NCBI RefSeq assembly: GCF_003600685.1
Contig: NZ_CP032084.1
Coordinates: 2,356,001 to 2,420,000 of the forward strand
Reading direction: 5' to 3'
Length of the DNA stretch: 64,000 nucleotides
Source: Achromobacter sp. B7
GTDB lineage: Bacteria; Pseudomonadota; Gammaproteobacteria; Burkholderiales; Burkholderiaceae_B
Of this stretch, positions 46,020-55,701 are shown in pieces. Numbering within the stretch: position 1 is the first letter of the stretch; each line of letters starts with the position of its first letter. The notes beneath the pieces were generated by a model that was not told where the DNA came from, made no database searches, and saw only the letters and a list, made by a program, of their open reading frames with translations. Made by a program: the position numbers and the translations under genes.

Positions 46020-46164
46020 ACAGGCCCAAACATGAAGGCGATTTCAAGTCGCCTGCGCTATTGGACCGCAGGCCGGCACGACCGCCTGTCCGTGCGTTAT
46101 TGAAGCTGCACGTTTTGTAAAATCCGGTCGCACTCATATACTTCACGCTTTAAATTTCTGCGAG

Positions 46165-46626
46165 ATGGCTATGGCGGCATCGCCGGTTCCGAAACTGAAG
46201 GCATGGATGGCGCGGGCGGGTGTGACACGTGTGGCACACGTCGGCCGGGCGCTGCTATTGGCTTCCACCTGCGCGCTTGCACTGAACGCGTGCATGTCGG
46301 TCAGCACGCAGAAAGTCGGCATGACGCCCGTGGCCTCTGCCGACCCGGTCCACACCATCCAGCTGTCGCGCGTCGTCATCGCGGCCTTGCCGAACGACAG
46401 CAGCGTGACCTTGCCCGCGGCGTCGCAGTGGCGCCGCGTCGGGGCGTTGCCGCAAGGCGACGTCTACCGTTCGATGGGCGGCTTGTTCACCATTCAGACC
46501 CGACGGCAGGGTGAGGCTTATCTGGTGGCGTCATCCGGCAAGCTGCTGGGTTTTTACCTGCCGGGCGAAAGCGCTTATATGGCGCTGTCTCGTCCCGTCA
46601 CTTTGCCTGTGGAGATGCGTCAATGA
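46165..46626 (+). CDS. Small putative lipoprotein of unknown function
   Basis: The 153 residues have a positively charged N-terminus, a hydrophobic segment (ALLLASTCALALNAC) and a candidate lipobox LNAC at Cys43, so it is probably lipidated; Asn at -2 is atypical. The mature part is mostly beta-predicted (RRVGALPQGDVYRSMGG, YLVASSGKLLGFYLPG) and I do not recognise a domain. The start may be the ATG at 46165 or at 46171. It overlaps the next lipoprotein gene by 4 bp (ATGA), so the two are probably a functional pair. Confidence 0.75.
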   Translation: MAMAASPVPKLKAWMARAGVTRVAHVGRALLLASTCALALNACMSVSTQKVGMTPVASADPVHTIQLSRVVIAALPNDSSVTLPAASQWRRVGALPQGDVYRSMGGLFTIQTRRQGEAYLVASSGKLLGFYLPGESAYMALSRPVTLPVEMRQ

Positions 46627-47093
46627 AGTCGTGGATCAAGGGTGTGGCGGCAGTTGCCGTCGCCGTGTTGCTGGCCGGATGCGCGGGCCCGAAGTTTGAT
46701 GCATTGCATGGGCGCTTGCCCCCGATCGCGGAAGGCAATGGGCGGATCTATTTCTATCAGCCGCAGCCCACCAACCTGGCGGCGGCGCAGCAGAAACTGC
46801 GCGTCAATGATGTTGTGGTCGGCCGCAACAAGCCGGGCAGCTTTTTCTTTGTTGACCGACCTGCCGGCAGCTATGTGGTCACCAACCTGCATTGGACGGG
46901 CGACGGCGTGAGCTTCATGCTGGACCCGGGGCAGACGCGTTATGTGCGCGTCATGGCCGAGGTATACGGCGCCACCGGCGCCGTGGGCAAGTTGTCGATG
47001 CAACTGGTCGACCCGCCAGAACTCGCCGAAAACGAGATGCGTGGCCTGCGGTATTGGGGCGCGGCAAGTCCCGAGCGGATGCCGGGCTTCTGA
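46623..47093 (+). CDS. DUF2846-like lipoprotein
   Basis: The 156 residues have a clear lipoprotein signal with lipobox LLAGC (Cys20). The rest resembles DUF2846 proteins: GRIYFYQPQPTNLAAA near the start, a VVGRNKPGSFFFVDRPAGSY segment, and a final strand after FMLDPGQTRYVRV. Function in this family is unknown. It is paired with the preceding lipoprotein and closed by the terminator at 47123. Confidence 0.8.
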   Translation: MKSWIKGVAAVAVAVLLAGCAGPKFDALHGRLPPIAEGNGRIYFYQPQPTNLAAAQQKLRVNDVVVGRNKPGSFFFVDRPAGSYVVTNLHWTGDGVSFMLDPGQTRYVRVMAEVYGATGAVGKLSMQLVDPPELAENEMRGLRYWGAASPERMPGF

Positions 47094-47122
47094 CCCACGC
47101 CCATCTTTTGAATGGGCCAAGC

Positions 47123-47155
47123 TTGGGCGCACCATTGGTGCGCCCAATTTTTTTT
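47123..47155. terminator. Bidirectional terminator between DUF2846 gene and ppsR
   Basis: A perfect 11-bp stem (TTGGGCGCACC with GGTGCGCCCAA, loop ATT) is followed by eight Ts. It serves the plus-strand lipoprotein operon and abuts the minus-strand ppsR stop. Confidence 0.93.
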
Positions 47156-47981
47156 AGCCCCGATCCAGGCCCACTTCCTGCAACACCGTCGTCGCGATTT
47201 CTTCAATCGATTTGGTGGTGCTGGACAGCCACGAAATGCCTTCACGGCGCATCATCCGTTCGGCTTCCGCCACTTCGTAGCGGCATTGTTCCAGCTGGGA
47301 ATAGCGGCTGTTGGGGCGGCGTTCGTTGCGAACTTCCGCCAGGCGCTCGGGCTGGATCGACAGGCCGAACAGCTTGGCGCGGTGCGGGGCGATGGTCGAG
47401 GGCAGGGTGCCGCGTTCGAAATCGTCCGGCGTCAGCGGGAAGTTGGCGGCCTTGATGGCGTACTGCATCGCCAGGTACAGGCTGGTGGGGGTCTTGCCGC
47501 AGCGCGACACGCCCACCAGGATGACGTCCGCCTGGTCCAGCTGGTTGACGAACTGGCCGTCGTCGTGGGCCAGGCTGAAGTTGATGGCGTCGATACGGTT
47601 GCGGTACTTTTCGGAATTGGCCTGCATGTGCGACCGGCCGATCGAATGGCTGGACTTCAGGCCCAGCGCTTGCTCGATATGGCTGACGAAGGTGCCGAAC
47701 AGGTCCATGAAGATGCCGTTCGCCTGGCGAACACGCGCCAGGATCTCGGGGTTGACCAAGGTGCTGAACACAATCGGGGGCACACCGGCTTCCAGGGCGC
47801 TGCGGTCGATGCGCATGGCGACTTCGGCGGCCTTTTCCAGGGTGTCGACGAACGGCAGCCGAATCGGCTTGAATTCCACCTCTTCGAACTGGGACAGCAC
47901 CGACTGGCTGAAGGTCTCGGCGGTGATGCCGGTACTGTCGGAAACGATGTATACCGTGCGTGCGATCGGGGTAGATGTCAT
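47154..47981 (-). CDS. ppsR: PEP synthase regulatory protein (bifunctional kinase/pyrophosphorylase)
   Basis: PpsR inactivates PEP synthase by ADP-dependent phosphorylation of a Thr next to the catalytic His and reactivates it with phosphate. The 275 residues show VYIVSDSTGITAETFSQS at the N-terminus and the P-loop-like GVSRCGKTPTSLYLA near residue 155. It is divergent from its target ppsA, the standard arrangement. Confidence 0.96.
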   Translation of the reverse strand: MTSTPIARTVYIVSDSTGITAETFSQSVLSQFEEVEFKPIRLPFVDTLEKAAEVAMRIDRSALEAGVPPIVFSTLVNPEILARVRQANGIFMDLFGTFVSHIEQALGLKSSHSIGRSHMQANSEKYRNRIDAINFSLAHDDGQFVNQLDQADVILVGVSRCGKTPTSLYLAMQYAIKAANFPLTPDDFERGTLPSTIAPHRAKLFGLSIQPERLAEVRNERRPNSRYSQLEQCRYEVAEAERMMRREGISWLSSTTKSIEEIATTVLQEVGLDRG

Positions 47982-48162
47982 GTGTAAAAAATTCCAACCA
48001 GTCAGATAGCCCAGGGTACTCCACCGAGTACAATCAGGCCCCTATAAGTCACCCCAAGGGCGGTCCAAGGCCAGTTTGGTCAGCGTCTGAAAAAAGCAGT
48101 TTTTGTGCTTGTTTCGTGCTTTGACCTAACTCGCTTTCATTCCATTGTAAAAGGTGACTTCA

Positions 48163-50529
48163 ATGTCGTATGTTGTTTTGTTCGAGCAGCTCCGCATGAC
48201 GGACGTGGACTCGGTAGGAGGCAAGAACGCATCACTAGGCGAAATGATCAGCCAGCTGTCTGGCGCGGGCGTCCGCGTGCCGGGCGGCTTTGCCACGACC
48301 GCCGACGCCTTCCGTGATTTTCTGAAGGCCTCGGGCCTTGACAAGCGCATCGCTGAACGCCTGACGACGCTGAACCCCGAAGACGTGCGCGAGCTGGCCA
48401 CCGCCGGCGCGCAGATCCGCCAATGGATCGTCGAAGCGCCGTTCTCGGCCGAATTCGAAGCACAAATCCGCGAAGCCTTTGCCAAGCTCGACGCTGACGG
48501 CAAGGGCTCGTTTGCCGTGCGCTCGTCCGCCACGGCGGAAGACCTGCCCGATGCGTCCTTCGCCGGCCAGCAGGAAACCTTCCTGAACGTTGTGGGCATC
48601 GACGACGTGCTGGACAAGATCCGCCACGTGTTCGCCTCGCTGTACAACGACCGCGCGATTTCCTATCGCGTGCACAAGGGCTACGCCCACGCCGATGTGG
48701 CGCTGTCGGCCGGCATCCAGCGCATGGTGCGTTCCGACAAGGGCAGCGCCGGGGTCATGTTCACCATCGACACCGAATCGGGCTTTGAAGACGTGGTGTT
48801 CATCACCTCGTCCTACGGCCTGGGCGAAACCGTCGTGCAAGGCGCCGTCAACCCCGACGAGTTCTACGTCTTCAAGCCCACGCTGGCCCAAGGCAAGTTC
48901 CCCATCGTCGGCCGCCGCATCGGTTCCAAGCTGATCAAGATGGAATTCGACCCCGAGCGTCCGGAAGGCCGCGCGGTGCGTACCGTTGACGTGCCCGTGT
49001 CCGAGCGCAACCGCTATTCGCTGACCGACGACGAAGTCAACGAACTGGCTCGCTACGCCGTCATCATCGAGCAGCACTACAAGCGCCCGATGGACATCGA
49101 ATGGGGCCGTGACGGCGTTGACGGCAAGATCTACATCCTGCAAGCGCGCCCGGAAACGGTGAAGTCGCAGCAGGGCGTGAACGACGTGCAGCAGCGTTAC
49201 CGCCTGAAGGCCACCGGCCAGGTCCTGATTACCGGCCGCGCGATCGGCCAGAAGATCGGCGCCGGCCCCGTGCGCGTGGTGGGCGACATCTCCGACATGG
49301 ACAAGGTCCAGCCGGGCGATGTGCTGGTCACCGACATGACCGATCCCAACTGGGAACCCGTGATGAAGCGCGCCTCGGCCATCGTCACGAACCGTGGCGG
49401 CCGTACCTGCCACGCGGCGATCATTGCGCGCGAACTGGGCATTCCGGCTGTGGTGGGTTGCGGCAACGCCACCGACCTGCTCAAGGAAGGCCAGGCCGTG
49501 ACCGTGTCTTGCGCGGAAGGCGACGAAGGCCGCATCTATGACGGCCTGATCGAAACCGAAGTCGAAGAAGTGCGCCGTGGCGAAATGCCCGCCATCGATC
49601 TGAAGATCATGATGAACGTGGGCAACCCCCAGCTGGCGTTCGACTTTGCGCAAATTCCCAACGGCGGCGTCGGCCTGGCGCGTCTGGAATTCATCATCAA
49701 CAACAACATCGGCATCCACCCGAAGGCAGTCCTGGACTACCCGAACGTGGACGGCGAACTGAAGAAGGCCGTTGAATCGGCTGCCCGTGGGCACGCCAGC
49801 CCGCGCGCGTTCTTCGTTGAAAAGATGGCCGAAGGCGTGGCGACGATTGCCGCTGCGTTCTACCCGAAGCCGGTCATCGTGCGCATGTCGGACTTCAAGT
49901 CCAACGAATATCGCAAGCTGGTGGGCGGTTCGCGCTACGAGCCCGAGGAAGAGAACCCCATGCTGGGCTTCCGTGGCGCTTCGCGCTACATCGCCGAGGA
50001 CTTCGCCGAGTGCTTCCGCATGGAATGCGAAGCGCTCAAGAAGGTTCGCGACGACATGGGCCTGACCAACGTTGAAATCATGGTGCCGTTCGTGCGCACG
50101 CTGGGTCAGGCCGAAAAGGTCGTGAACCTGCTGGCCAAGCATGGCCTGGCTCGCGGTGAAAACGGCCTGAAGCTGATCATGATGTGCGAAGTGCCGTCCA
50201 ACGCCATCCTGGCCGACGAATTCCTGCAATTCTTCGACGGCTTCTCGATCGGTTCCAACGACATGACCCAGCTCACGCTGGGCCTGGACCGCGATTCCGG
50301 CATGGAGCTCCTGGCTGCCGACTTCGATGAACGCGACGAAGCCGTGAAGTTCATGCTGCGCCGCGCGATCAAGGCTTGCCTGGCCGCCAACAAGTACGTG
50401 GGCATCTGCGGCCAAGGCCCCAGCGACCACCCCGACTTCGCGCAATGGCTCAAGGACGAAGGCATCCTGTCGATGTCGCTCAACCCGGATACGGTTGTCG
50501 ACACCTGGCAGCGTCTGGCCAAGCAATAA
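48163..50529 (+). CDS. ppsA: Phosphoenolpyruvate synthase
   Basis: PpsA converts pyruvate, ATP and water to PEP, AMP and phosphate for gluconeogenesis. The 788 residues have the N-terminal ATP-grasp domain ([32 protein letters not shown]) and the phosphohistidine site [19 protein letters not shown] (His near 417), whose neighbouring Thr is the PpsR target. The C-terminal PEP-binding barrel contains [16 protein letters not shown]. The ATG at 48163 has AAGG upstream. Confidence 0.98.
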   Translation: MSYVVLFEQLRMTDVDSVGGKNASLGEMISQLSGAGVRVPGGFATTADAFRDFLKASGLDKRIAERLTTLNPEDVRELATAGAQIRQWIVEAPFSAEFEAQIREAFAKLDADGKGSFAVRSSATAEDLPDASFAGQQETFLNVVGIDDVLDKIRHVFASLYNDRAISYRVHKGYAHADVALSAGIQRMVRSDKGSAGVMFTIDTESGFEDVVFITSSYGLGETVVQGAVNPDEFYVFKPTLAQGKFPIVGRRIGSKLIKMEFDPERPEGRAVRTVDVPVSERNRYSLTDDEVNELARYAVIIEQHYKRPMDIEWGRDGVDGKIYILQARPETVKSQQGVNDVQQRYRLKATGQVLITGRAIGQKIGAGPVRVVGDISDMDKVQPGDVLVTDMTDPNWEPVMKRASAIVTNRGGRTCHAAIIARELGIPAVVGCGNATDLLKEGQAVTVSCAEGDEGRIYDGLIETEVEEVRRGEMPAIDLKIMMNVGNPQLAFDFAQIPNGGVGLARLEFIINNNIGIHPKAVLDYPNVDGELKKAVESAARGHASPRAFFVEKMAEGVATIAAAFYPKPVIVRMSDFKSNEYRKLVGGSRYEPEEENPMLGFRGASRYIAEDFAECFRMECEALKKVRDDMGLTNVEIMVPFVRTLGQAEKVVNLLAKHGLARGENGLKLIMMCEVPSNAILADEFLQFFDGFSIGSNDMTQLTLGLDRDSGMELLAADFDERDEAVKFMLRRAIKACLAANKYVGICGQGPSDHPDFAQWLKDEGILSMSLNPDTVVDTWQRLAKQ

Positions 50530-50548
50530 GCGCCTGGCCCGTTCCAAT

Positions 50549-50586
50549 AAAAAACCCCGCGTCCGATCAGGATGCGGGGTTTTTTC
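50549..50586. terminator. Terminator between ppsA and ada
   Basis: AAAAACCCCGC and GCGGGGTTTTT pair across a 13-nt loop, with six Ts after it. A-rich flanking on the other side allows use by the converging ada transcript. Confidence 0.92.
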
Positions 50587-50615
50587 TTTGGCGAACGACG
50601 CGGGGGGCGGGAGTG

Positions 50616-51560
50616 CTACGCCGCTTTCAATTCCCGCGCGATCAATTCCCGCTTGCGGTCGATGCCCCAGCGGTAACCCGCCATGGACCCGTCCGTGCGC
50701 ACCACGCGGTGGCACGGGATGGCCAGCGCAATGGAGTTGGTGGCGCAGGCGCGCGCCACCGCCCGCACGGCGCGGGGCGCACCGATGCGTTCGGCCACTT
50801 GCGTGTAGGTGACCGTGGTGCCCACCGGAATGTCGCGCAGTGCTTCCCATACCCGGCGCTGAAAGGCGGTGCCGCGCACGTCCAGCGGCAGGTCCAGCCC
50901 GCGCGACGGGTCTTCGACGAAGCTCACCACGGCGGCCACCCAGGTCTCAAACTGGGCATCCGCCCCGATCAGGCGGGCGGCCTTGAAGCGGTCTTGCAGG
51001 TTGCGGACCAGGTGTTCCGGATCGGCGTCCAGCGAAATGTCGCAGATGCCCGTGCCGGTGGCCGCCACCAGCAAGGCGCCCAGCGAGCACTGCGCCACGG
51101 CGAAGCGGATGTCGAGGCCTTCGCCGTTCTTGCGAAAGGCGGTGGGCGTCATGCCCAGGATGGCCGGGGCGGCTTCGTAGAACCGGCCGCTGGAGTTGAA
51201 GCCGGCGTCGTACATCGCGTCGGTGACGCTGGCGCTGCTTTCCAGTTGCTGGCGTGCGCGGGCGGCGCGCAGCGCGTTGGCGTAGGCCTTGGGCGTGATG
51301 CCGGTGGCTGCCTTGAATACGCGGTGAAAGTGAAAGCGGCTCATGCCGGCTTGTTCGGCCAGCGTGGACAGGTCGGGCGGCTGCTCGGCCTCAAGGGCGC
51401 GGCAGGCGCGTTCGACGACGGCGGCATGCTGTTTGCTTAACAGCTCTTTGCTTACAAGCTGTTTGCTTACAAGCTGTTTGCTTACTAGCTGTTTGCTTAA
51501 ACCGGCTGCGGCTGCGGCTGCGGCGGGCGGCTGCTTGCTTGCGGCGGCGATGGGGCTCAT
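50616..51560 (-). CDS. Ada-like AraC-type regulator fused to O6-methylguanine-DNA methyltransferase
   Basis: The 314 residues hold an AraC helix-turn-helix domain (about 60-140; STLAEQAGMSRFHFHRVFKA) and a C-terminal methyltransferase domain with the active-site IPCHRVVR near residue 280. The methyl-phosphotriester zinc domain of E. coli Ada (about the first 90 residues) is missing. Its place is taken by four five-residue repeats of SKQLV type encoded by a 15-bp tandem repeat. The ATG at 51560 has AGGAG upstream. It can repair O6-methylguanine, but how it would sense damage without the N-domain is unclear. Confidence 0.9.
   Translation of the reverse strand: MSPIAAASKQPPAAAAAAAGLSKQLVSKQLVSKQLVSKELLSKQHAAVVERACRALEAEQPPDLSTLAEQAGMSRFHFHRVFKAATGITPKAYANALRAARARQQLESSASVTDAMYDAGFNSSGRFYEAAPAILGMTPTAFRKNGEGLDIRFAVAQCSLGALLVAATGTGICDISLDADPEHLVRNLQDRFKAARLIGADAQFETWVAAVVSFVEDPSRGLDLPLDVRGTAFQRRVWEALRDIPVGTTVTYTQVAERIGAPRAVRAVARACATNSIALAIPCHRVVRTDGSMAGYRWGIDRKRELIARELKAA
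51435..51494. repeat. 15-bp tandem repeat in the ada-like gene
   Basis: Four 15-bp units (51435, 51450, 51465, 51480; GCTTACAAGCTGTTT with two or three changes in the outer ones) encode SKQLV/SKELL in the protein N-terminus. The unit is a multiple of three, so copy number can change without frameshift. Confidence 0.9.
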
Positions 51561-51654
51561 CGAAGACTCCTGACATGCGCGTAATGGATTGCGCTTTAGG
51601 TTCATGGTCTCAGTTGCCGACTCGCCCCGCACTCCGGATGTTGCGCGCCGCCGT

Positions 51655-52392
51655 TCAGGCCGGCGCGTAAGCGTCCAGGAAGCGGCGCAGCAGCCCCCCG
51701 GCCACGGGCGTGGCGCGCACGTTCGCGGTCAGGTCCGGAAGGTCCAGGTTTTCCGCCGCGTAACGTCGGCCATAGCGATCCAGGTGGGCGCGAATGAAGT
51801 CGGGGCCAAATTCGGGATGGAACTGGGTCGAAAACACATTGCGGCCGATGCGGATCATCTGGTGTTCGTCCAGGTCCGAGCGCGCCAGTACGGCCGAGCC
51901 GGGCGGCGGCTGCAACACGGTCTGGGCATGCAGCATCTGGGCGGGAAACGTGCCGGGCAGGCCGGCCAGCAACTTGTCGCCCGAGGCCGGCGGCAGCAGC
52001 TCGACGGTTTGCGTGCCGACTTCGCGGCCGGCCGGGTTGTAGCCCACCTTGCCGCCCAGCGCATAAGCCAGCAACTGGTGGCCGTAGCACACGCCGAACA
52101 TGGGCAGCTCGGCGGCGGCGGCCTCGCGCAGCCAGGCGGCCGTGTCTTCGCTCCAGGGTTCCTTATCGGTAACCATGGCGGGCGATCCGGTGATCAGCGC
52201 GGCGCGATAGCGCGCCGGCGATTGTGGGCGCTGGCCTTCGTGCACGGCAACGATTTCAACCGCGTCGGCCGTCAGGCCGGCGGCCTGGGTCAGTTGTTCG
52301 GCATAGCCGCCGAACTGGCTTTTAAGCGTGTCGTCCGGATCGCCGGTATGCAGAATCAGGACGGGTAGGGCGGAAGGTGTTGCAGCGGTCAT
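51655..52392 (-). CDS. Class I glutamine amidotransferase-like protein
   Basis: The 245 residues match the GuaA-like stand-alone GATase1 group. The nucleophile elbow is FGVCYGHQLLAYALGG and the His/Glu of the triad are in TQFHPEFGPDF. Such proteins hydrolyse glutamine or gamma-glutamyl compounds; a true partner subunit is not nearby. The ATG at 52392 gives the normal N-terminus (ALPVLILHTGDPDDT). The frame upstream to 52488 is not conserved. Confidence 0.9.
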   Translation of the reverse strand: MTAATPSALPVLILHTGDPDDTLKSQFGGYAEQLTQAAGLTADAVEIVAVHEGQRPQSPARYRAALITGSPAMVTDKEPWSEDTAAWLREAAAAELPMFGVCYGHQLLAYALGGKVGYNPAGREVGTQTVELLPPASGDKLLAGLPGTFPAQMLHAQTVLQPPPGSAVLARSDLDEHQMIRIGRNVFSTQFHPEFGPDFIRAHLDRYGRRYAAENLDLPDLTANVRATPVAGGLLRRFLDAYAPA

Positions 52393-52561
52393 GGATCGAT
52401 GTGCTTGAAAAGGCGGACGCGGGCCATCCGGGTGGGATCGTCGCGTCAGGCGCACATCATAATCCAGCGCCGCCGGGACCGAGGCCAACGGGCTTTCCCG
52501 TTACGTCCCGGAAATACGTACAATCCGCTCACGAATCATCCTTTCAGGCGACGTTAAGACT

Positions 52562-52999
52562 ATGTGGATCTGGCTGGGACTGGCCGCGCTGGCCCTTATC
52601 GGGGAGTTGGCGACGGGTACTTTCTATTTGCTGCTGGTGGCCCTGGGGCTGGCGGCGGCCGGCGCTGCCGCGTGGCTTGGCACTGGGCTTGAATGGCAAT
52701 TGGTGGCGTGCGGCGTGGTCTTGATGCTGGGCCTGTTGGCGCTGCGCAAGACGCGCGTGCTGAAAAAGCGCGAGGTCAATTCGGCGCGCAACGCCGACGT
52801 GAACCTGGACATCGGCCAGACGGTTTCCGTGGAATCGTGGTCCGAACAGCGCACGGCGCGTGTCTGGTATCGCGGCGCCCACTGGCAGGCCGAGCTGGCC
52901 CCAGGGCACGCGCCCCACGCCGGAGAACACACCATTACCGAACTGCGTGGCTCGACCCTGGTGCTCAAGCCTACGGGTGCGCCGGGTTCAACCAGGTAA
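52562..52999 (+). CDS. NfeD-like membrane protein
   Basis: The 145 residues have two or three transmembrane helices (IWLGLAALALIGELATGTFY) followed by a C-terminal OB-fold domain (DIGQTVSVESW, ELRGSTLVLKP). Short NfeD proteins partner SPFH proteins in membrane microdomains. It lies 87 bp before the SPFH gene. Confidence 0.92.
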   Translation: MWIWLGLAALALIGELATGTFYLLLVALGLAAAGAAAWLGTGLEWQLVACGVVLMLGLLALRKTRVLKKREVNSARNADVNLDIGQTVSVESWSEQRTARVWYRGAHWQAELAPGHAPHAGEHTITELRGSTLVLKPTGAPGSTR

Positions 53000-53086
53000 G
53001 ACCGGCTCGCGCCTCGCGCGGCCCGCAGCAGGCGTCGGGGGCTTGTTGTCCGACGCCATCGCATTAACTCAGAAGAGGTTTCAATC

Positions 53087-54013
53087 ATGATCGATACATC
53101 CACTATCGTCCTGCTCGTCGTCGTCGCGCTGGCGATCCTGATCGTCATCAAGTCGATCGCCATCGTGCCGCAACAGCACGCCTGGGTGGTCGAACGCCTG
53201 GGCAAGTTCGACCGTGTCTTGTCGCCGGGTGCCGGTTTTGTCATCCCCTTCATCGAACGCGTGTCCTACAAGCATTCGCTAAAGGAAATACCGCTGGACG
53301 TGCCCAGCCAGGTCTGCATCACGCGTGACAACACGCAGCTGCAAGTGGACGGCGTGCTGTATTTCCAGGTGACCGACCCGATGCGCGCATCGTATGGTTC
53401 GTCGAACTATATTTCGGCCATCACGCAGCTGGCGCAGACCACCTTGCGCTCGGTCATCGGCAAGATGGAACTGGACCGCACGTTCGAAGAACGCGATTCG
53501 ATCAACAGCAACATCGTGTCGTCGCTGGACGAAGCCGCACTGAACTGGGGCGTGAAGGTACTGCGCTACGAGATCAAGGATTTGACGCCGCCCAACGAAA
53601 TCCTGCGTTCGATGCAGGCGCAGATCACCGCCGAACGTGAAAAGCGCGCGCTGATCGCGGCCTCGGAAGGCCGCCGCCAGGAACAGATCAACATCGCCAC
53701 CGGCGAACGTGAAGCCGCCATTGCCCGCTCCGAAGGCGAGAAGCAGGCACAGATCAACCAGGCCCAGGGCGAGGCCGCCGCGGTGCTGGCCATTGCCGAA
53801 GCCACCGCCAAGGCCATTACCCAAGTGGCCGATGCCGTGCGTCAGCCGGGCGGCATGGAAGCGGTGAACCTGAAGGTGGCCGAGCGCTACGTCGAGGCAT
53901 TCGCCAACGTGGCCAAGGAAGGCAACACGCTGATCCTGCCGGCCAACATGTCCGACGTGGGCGGCATGATCGCCTCGGCCATGACCATCGTGAAGTCCAC
54001 GCGCAACACCTGA
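53087..54013 (+). CDS. qmcA: SPFH/band-7 protein (QmcA/stomatin type)
   Basis: The 308 residues have an N-terminal membrane anchor (IVLLVVVALAILIVIKSIAIV) and an SPFH domain (VVERLGKFDRVLSPGAGFVI, QVCITRDNTQLQVDGVLYFQ). A coiled-coil region rich in Glu, Ala and Gln follows. E. coli QmcA is the closest well-known relative and forms oligomers that interact with FtsH. With NfeD upstream it forms the usual pair. Confidence 0.93.
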   Translation: MIDTSTIVLLVVVALAILIVIKSIAIVPQQHAWVVERLGKFDRVLSPGAGFVIPFIERVSYKHSLKEIPLDVPSQVCITRDNTQLQVDGVLYFQVTDPMRASYGSSNYISAITQLAQTTLRSVIGKMELDRTFEERDSINSNIVSSLDEAALNWGVKVLRYEIKDLTPPNEILRSMQAQITAEREKRALIAASEGRRQEQINIATGEREAAIARSEGEKQAQINQAQGEAAAVLAIAEATAKAITQVADAVRQPGGMEAVNLKVAERYVEAFANVAKEGNTLILPANMSDVGGMIASAMTIVKSTRNT

Positions 54014-54038
54014 TACCGCGCCTAGCGGCGCGCCGCCC

Positions 54039-55226
54039 ATGATCGCTCCCGTTAATTTGCTTCTGATAGCAGCACTGGCGGGGGTGCTATCGCTCTGCGT
54101 GCTGGGGTCGCTGGCTCGCAGCGGCATGGCCGGCATCCGCGAAACCATACGCGCCAACTTGCTTACGCTGTTGGCGTTTTTTACGTTTGCGCTTCAGAAC
54201 ACATCGGCGCCCTGGCTGGTGTCGGTTGTGGTGCCCAACGCGGCCGTGGGCCTGGCGCTGTTTTCCTATTACTCGGGCGTGCGGCGCTTGCTGGGGCTTA
54301 GCGTGCCCAAGCACCTGATGACGCTGGCATGCCTGGTGGCGCTGGTGGTGTTGCTGGCCTATACGTATGTGGACTGGCGCATCGGCCCGCGCATCGTGGC
54401 GATGTCGCTGCTGCAAATGGGCTTTCTGATTGCGGTGGCGGTCACCGTCCAGCGCAACATGCCGGTGCATCGTTCGCGCTACAGCTATCGCTTCGTGTGG
54501 ACCGTGGCGCTGATCTCGGCCGCCGTCTGTGCGTTGCGGGCCGCGATCTACGCGCTGGACCTGGCGCTGCCCGAATCCTTGACGGAGCCGAACGTCTGGA
54601 ACATCGCCTTCCTGACGCTGGGCGTGCTGATCATGCCGTGCCTGACGCTGGGCACCATCATGATCATCCACGACCGCATGCTGGCCGACCGCGAGCAAGA
54701 GGCCAACACCGATTTCCTGACGGGTCTGATGTCGCGCAAGGCGTGGTGGTTGCAGGCCGAACGCTATTGCGCGCAGGCGCTGCGCACGCGGCGTCCGCTG
54801 ACCCTGCTGCTATTGGATATCGACCATTTCAAGCGCATCAACGACACGCATGGCCATGTGGCGGGCGATGCCGTGCTGCGCCATTTTGGCCTGCTGGCCA
54901 CCGCCACCTTGCGCACGGGCGACCATGTCGGGCGCGTGGGCGGTGAGGAGTTCGGGGTGTTGTTTCCGGATATGCGCGGCGACGCCGTGCTGGATGTGGC
55001 GGCGCGCTTGCTCGATTCCGTGCGGCGCACGCCTTGCGCGCATGGCGGCAGCACCATTTCGTACACGTTCAGCGCGGGCGTGGCCGAATGGGTGCCCGGC
55101 GAAAACCTGCAAGTGTTTTTCGAACGCGCCGACCGCAAGCTCTATGCCGCCAAGGCGGCGGGGCGCAACCGCATCGTGGGGCCGGCCGAGCAGGCAGAGC
55201 GCCTGGTCATGCCGGCCGCGGCCTGA
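54039..55226 (+). CDS. Membrane-anchored diguanylate cyclase (GGDEF)
   Basis: The 395 residues have about seven predicted N-terminal transmembrane helices (about 1-210) and a GGDEF domain (about 225-380). The active site is GGEEF near residues 302-306, so it should be catalytic. RTGD lies five residues before it and matches the RxxD inhibitory I-site, suggesting product feedback. It follows the SPFH gene by 25 bp. The c-di-GMP made could affect the YcgR-like brake at 6710-7510. Confidence 0.94.
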   Translation: MIAPVNLLLIAALAGVLSLCVLGSLARSGMAGIRETIRANLLTLLAFFTFALQNTSAPWLVSVVVPNAAVGLALFSYYSGVRRLLGLSVPKHLMTLACLVALVVLLAYTYVDWRIGPRIVAMSLLQMGFLIAVAVTVQRNMPVHRSRYSYRFVWTVALISAAVCALRAAIYALDLALPESLTEPNVWNIAFLTLGVLIMPCLTLGTIMIIHDRMLADREQEANTDFLTGLMSRKAWWLQAERYCAQALRTRRPLTLLLLDIDHFKRINDTHGHVAGDAVLRHFGLLATATLRTGDHVGRVGGEEFGVLFPDMRGDAVLDVAARLLDSVRRTPCAHGGSTISYTFSAGVAEWVPGENLQVFFERADRKLYAAKAAGRNRIVGPAEQAERLVMPAAA

Positions 55227-55227
55227 A

Positions 55228-55701
55228 TCAATCGTCTTTGTCTTTGCGGGGTGCGCGCGTGTCGTGCTTCATGATGCGTTCTTTCTCGCGCTGCCAGTCT
55301 TTTTCGCGGGCGGTGTCGCGCTTGTCGAACAGCTTCTTGCCCCGGCCCAGCGCGAAGTCCAGCTTGATGCGGCCATTCTTGTAGTGCAGGTTCAGCGGCA
55401 CCAGCGTGTAGCCGCGCTGCTCGACCTTGCCGATCAGCTTGCTGATTTCTTCGGCCTTGAGCAGCAGCTTGCGCGTGCGCATGGCATCGGGGTGGATGTG
55501 GGTGGACGCCGTGGGCAGCGGGCTGACGTGCATGCCCAGCAGGTACAGTTCACCATCGCGTACGATGACGTAGCTTTCCTTGAGCTGCACGCGGCCGTCG
55601 CGAATCGCTTTGACTTCCCAGCCTTGCAGGACAAGGCCGGCTTCATAGCGGTCTTCGATGAAATAGTCGTGCGTGGCCTTGCGGTTGTCGATAATGCTCA
55701 T
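55228..55701 (-). CDS. smpB: SsrA-binding protein SmpB
   Basis: SmpB binds tmRNA and is needed for ribosome rescue by trans-translation. The 157 residues have [39 protein letters not shown] and the basic tail [20 protein letters not shown]. Upstream, 14 bases containing AAGG and ATG are duplicated and encode a 12-codon reading frame that ends in an ATGA overlap with this start. See the separate entry. It is divergent from ratA, the usual layout. Confidence 0.97.
   Translation of the reverse strand: MSIIDNRKATHDYFIEDRYEAGLVLQGWEVKAIRDGRVQLKESYVIVRDGELYLLGMHVSPLPTASTHIHPDAMRTRKLLLKAEEISKLIGKVEQRGYTLVPLNLHYKNGRIKLDFALGRGKKLFDKRDTAREKDWQREKERIMKHDTRAPRKDKDD

Noticed and set aside
45889..46146. 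85-residue minus-strand protein with LVRP repeats
   Set aside because: The repeats come only from the 12-bp array; other frames give equally repetitive peptides, and there is no ribosome-binding site or family.
48235..50850. 871-codon open frame on the minus strand
   Set aside because: It is the antisense of ppsA, whose codon bias keeps that frame open. Its product is His/Val/Arg-rich with no domain, and ppsA is certain.
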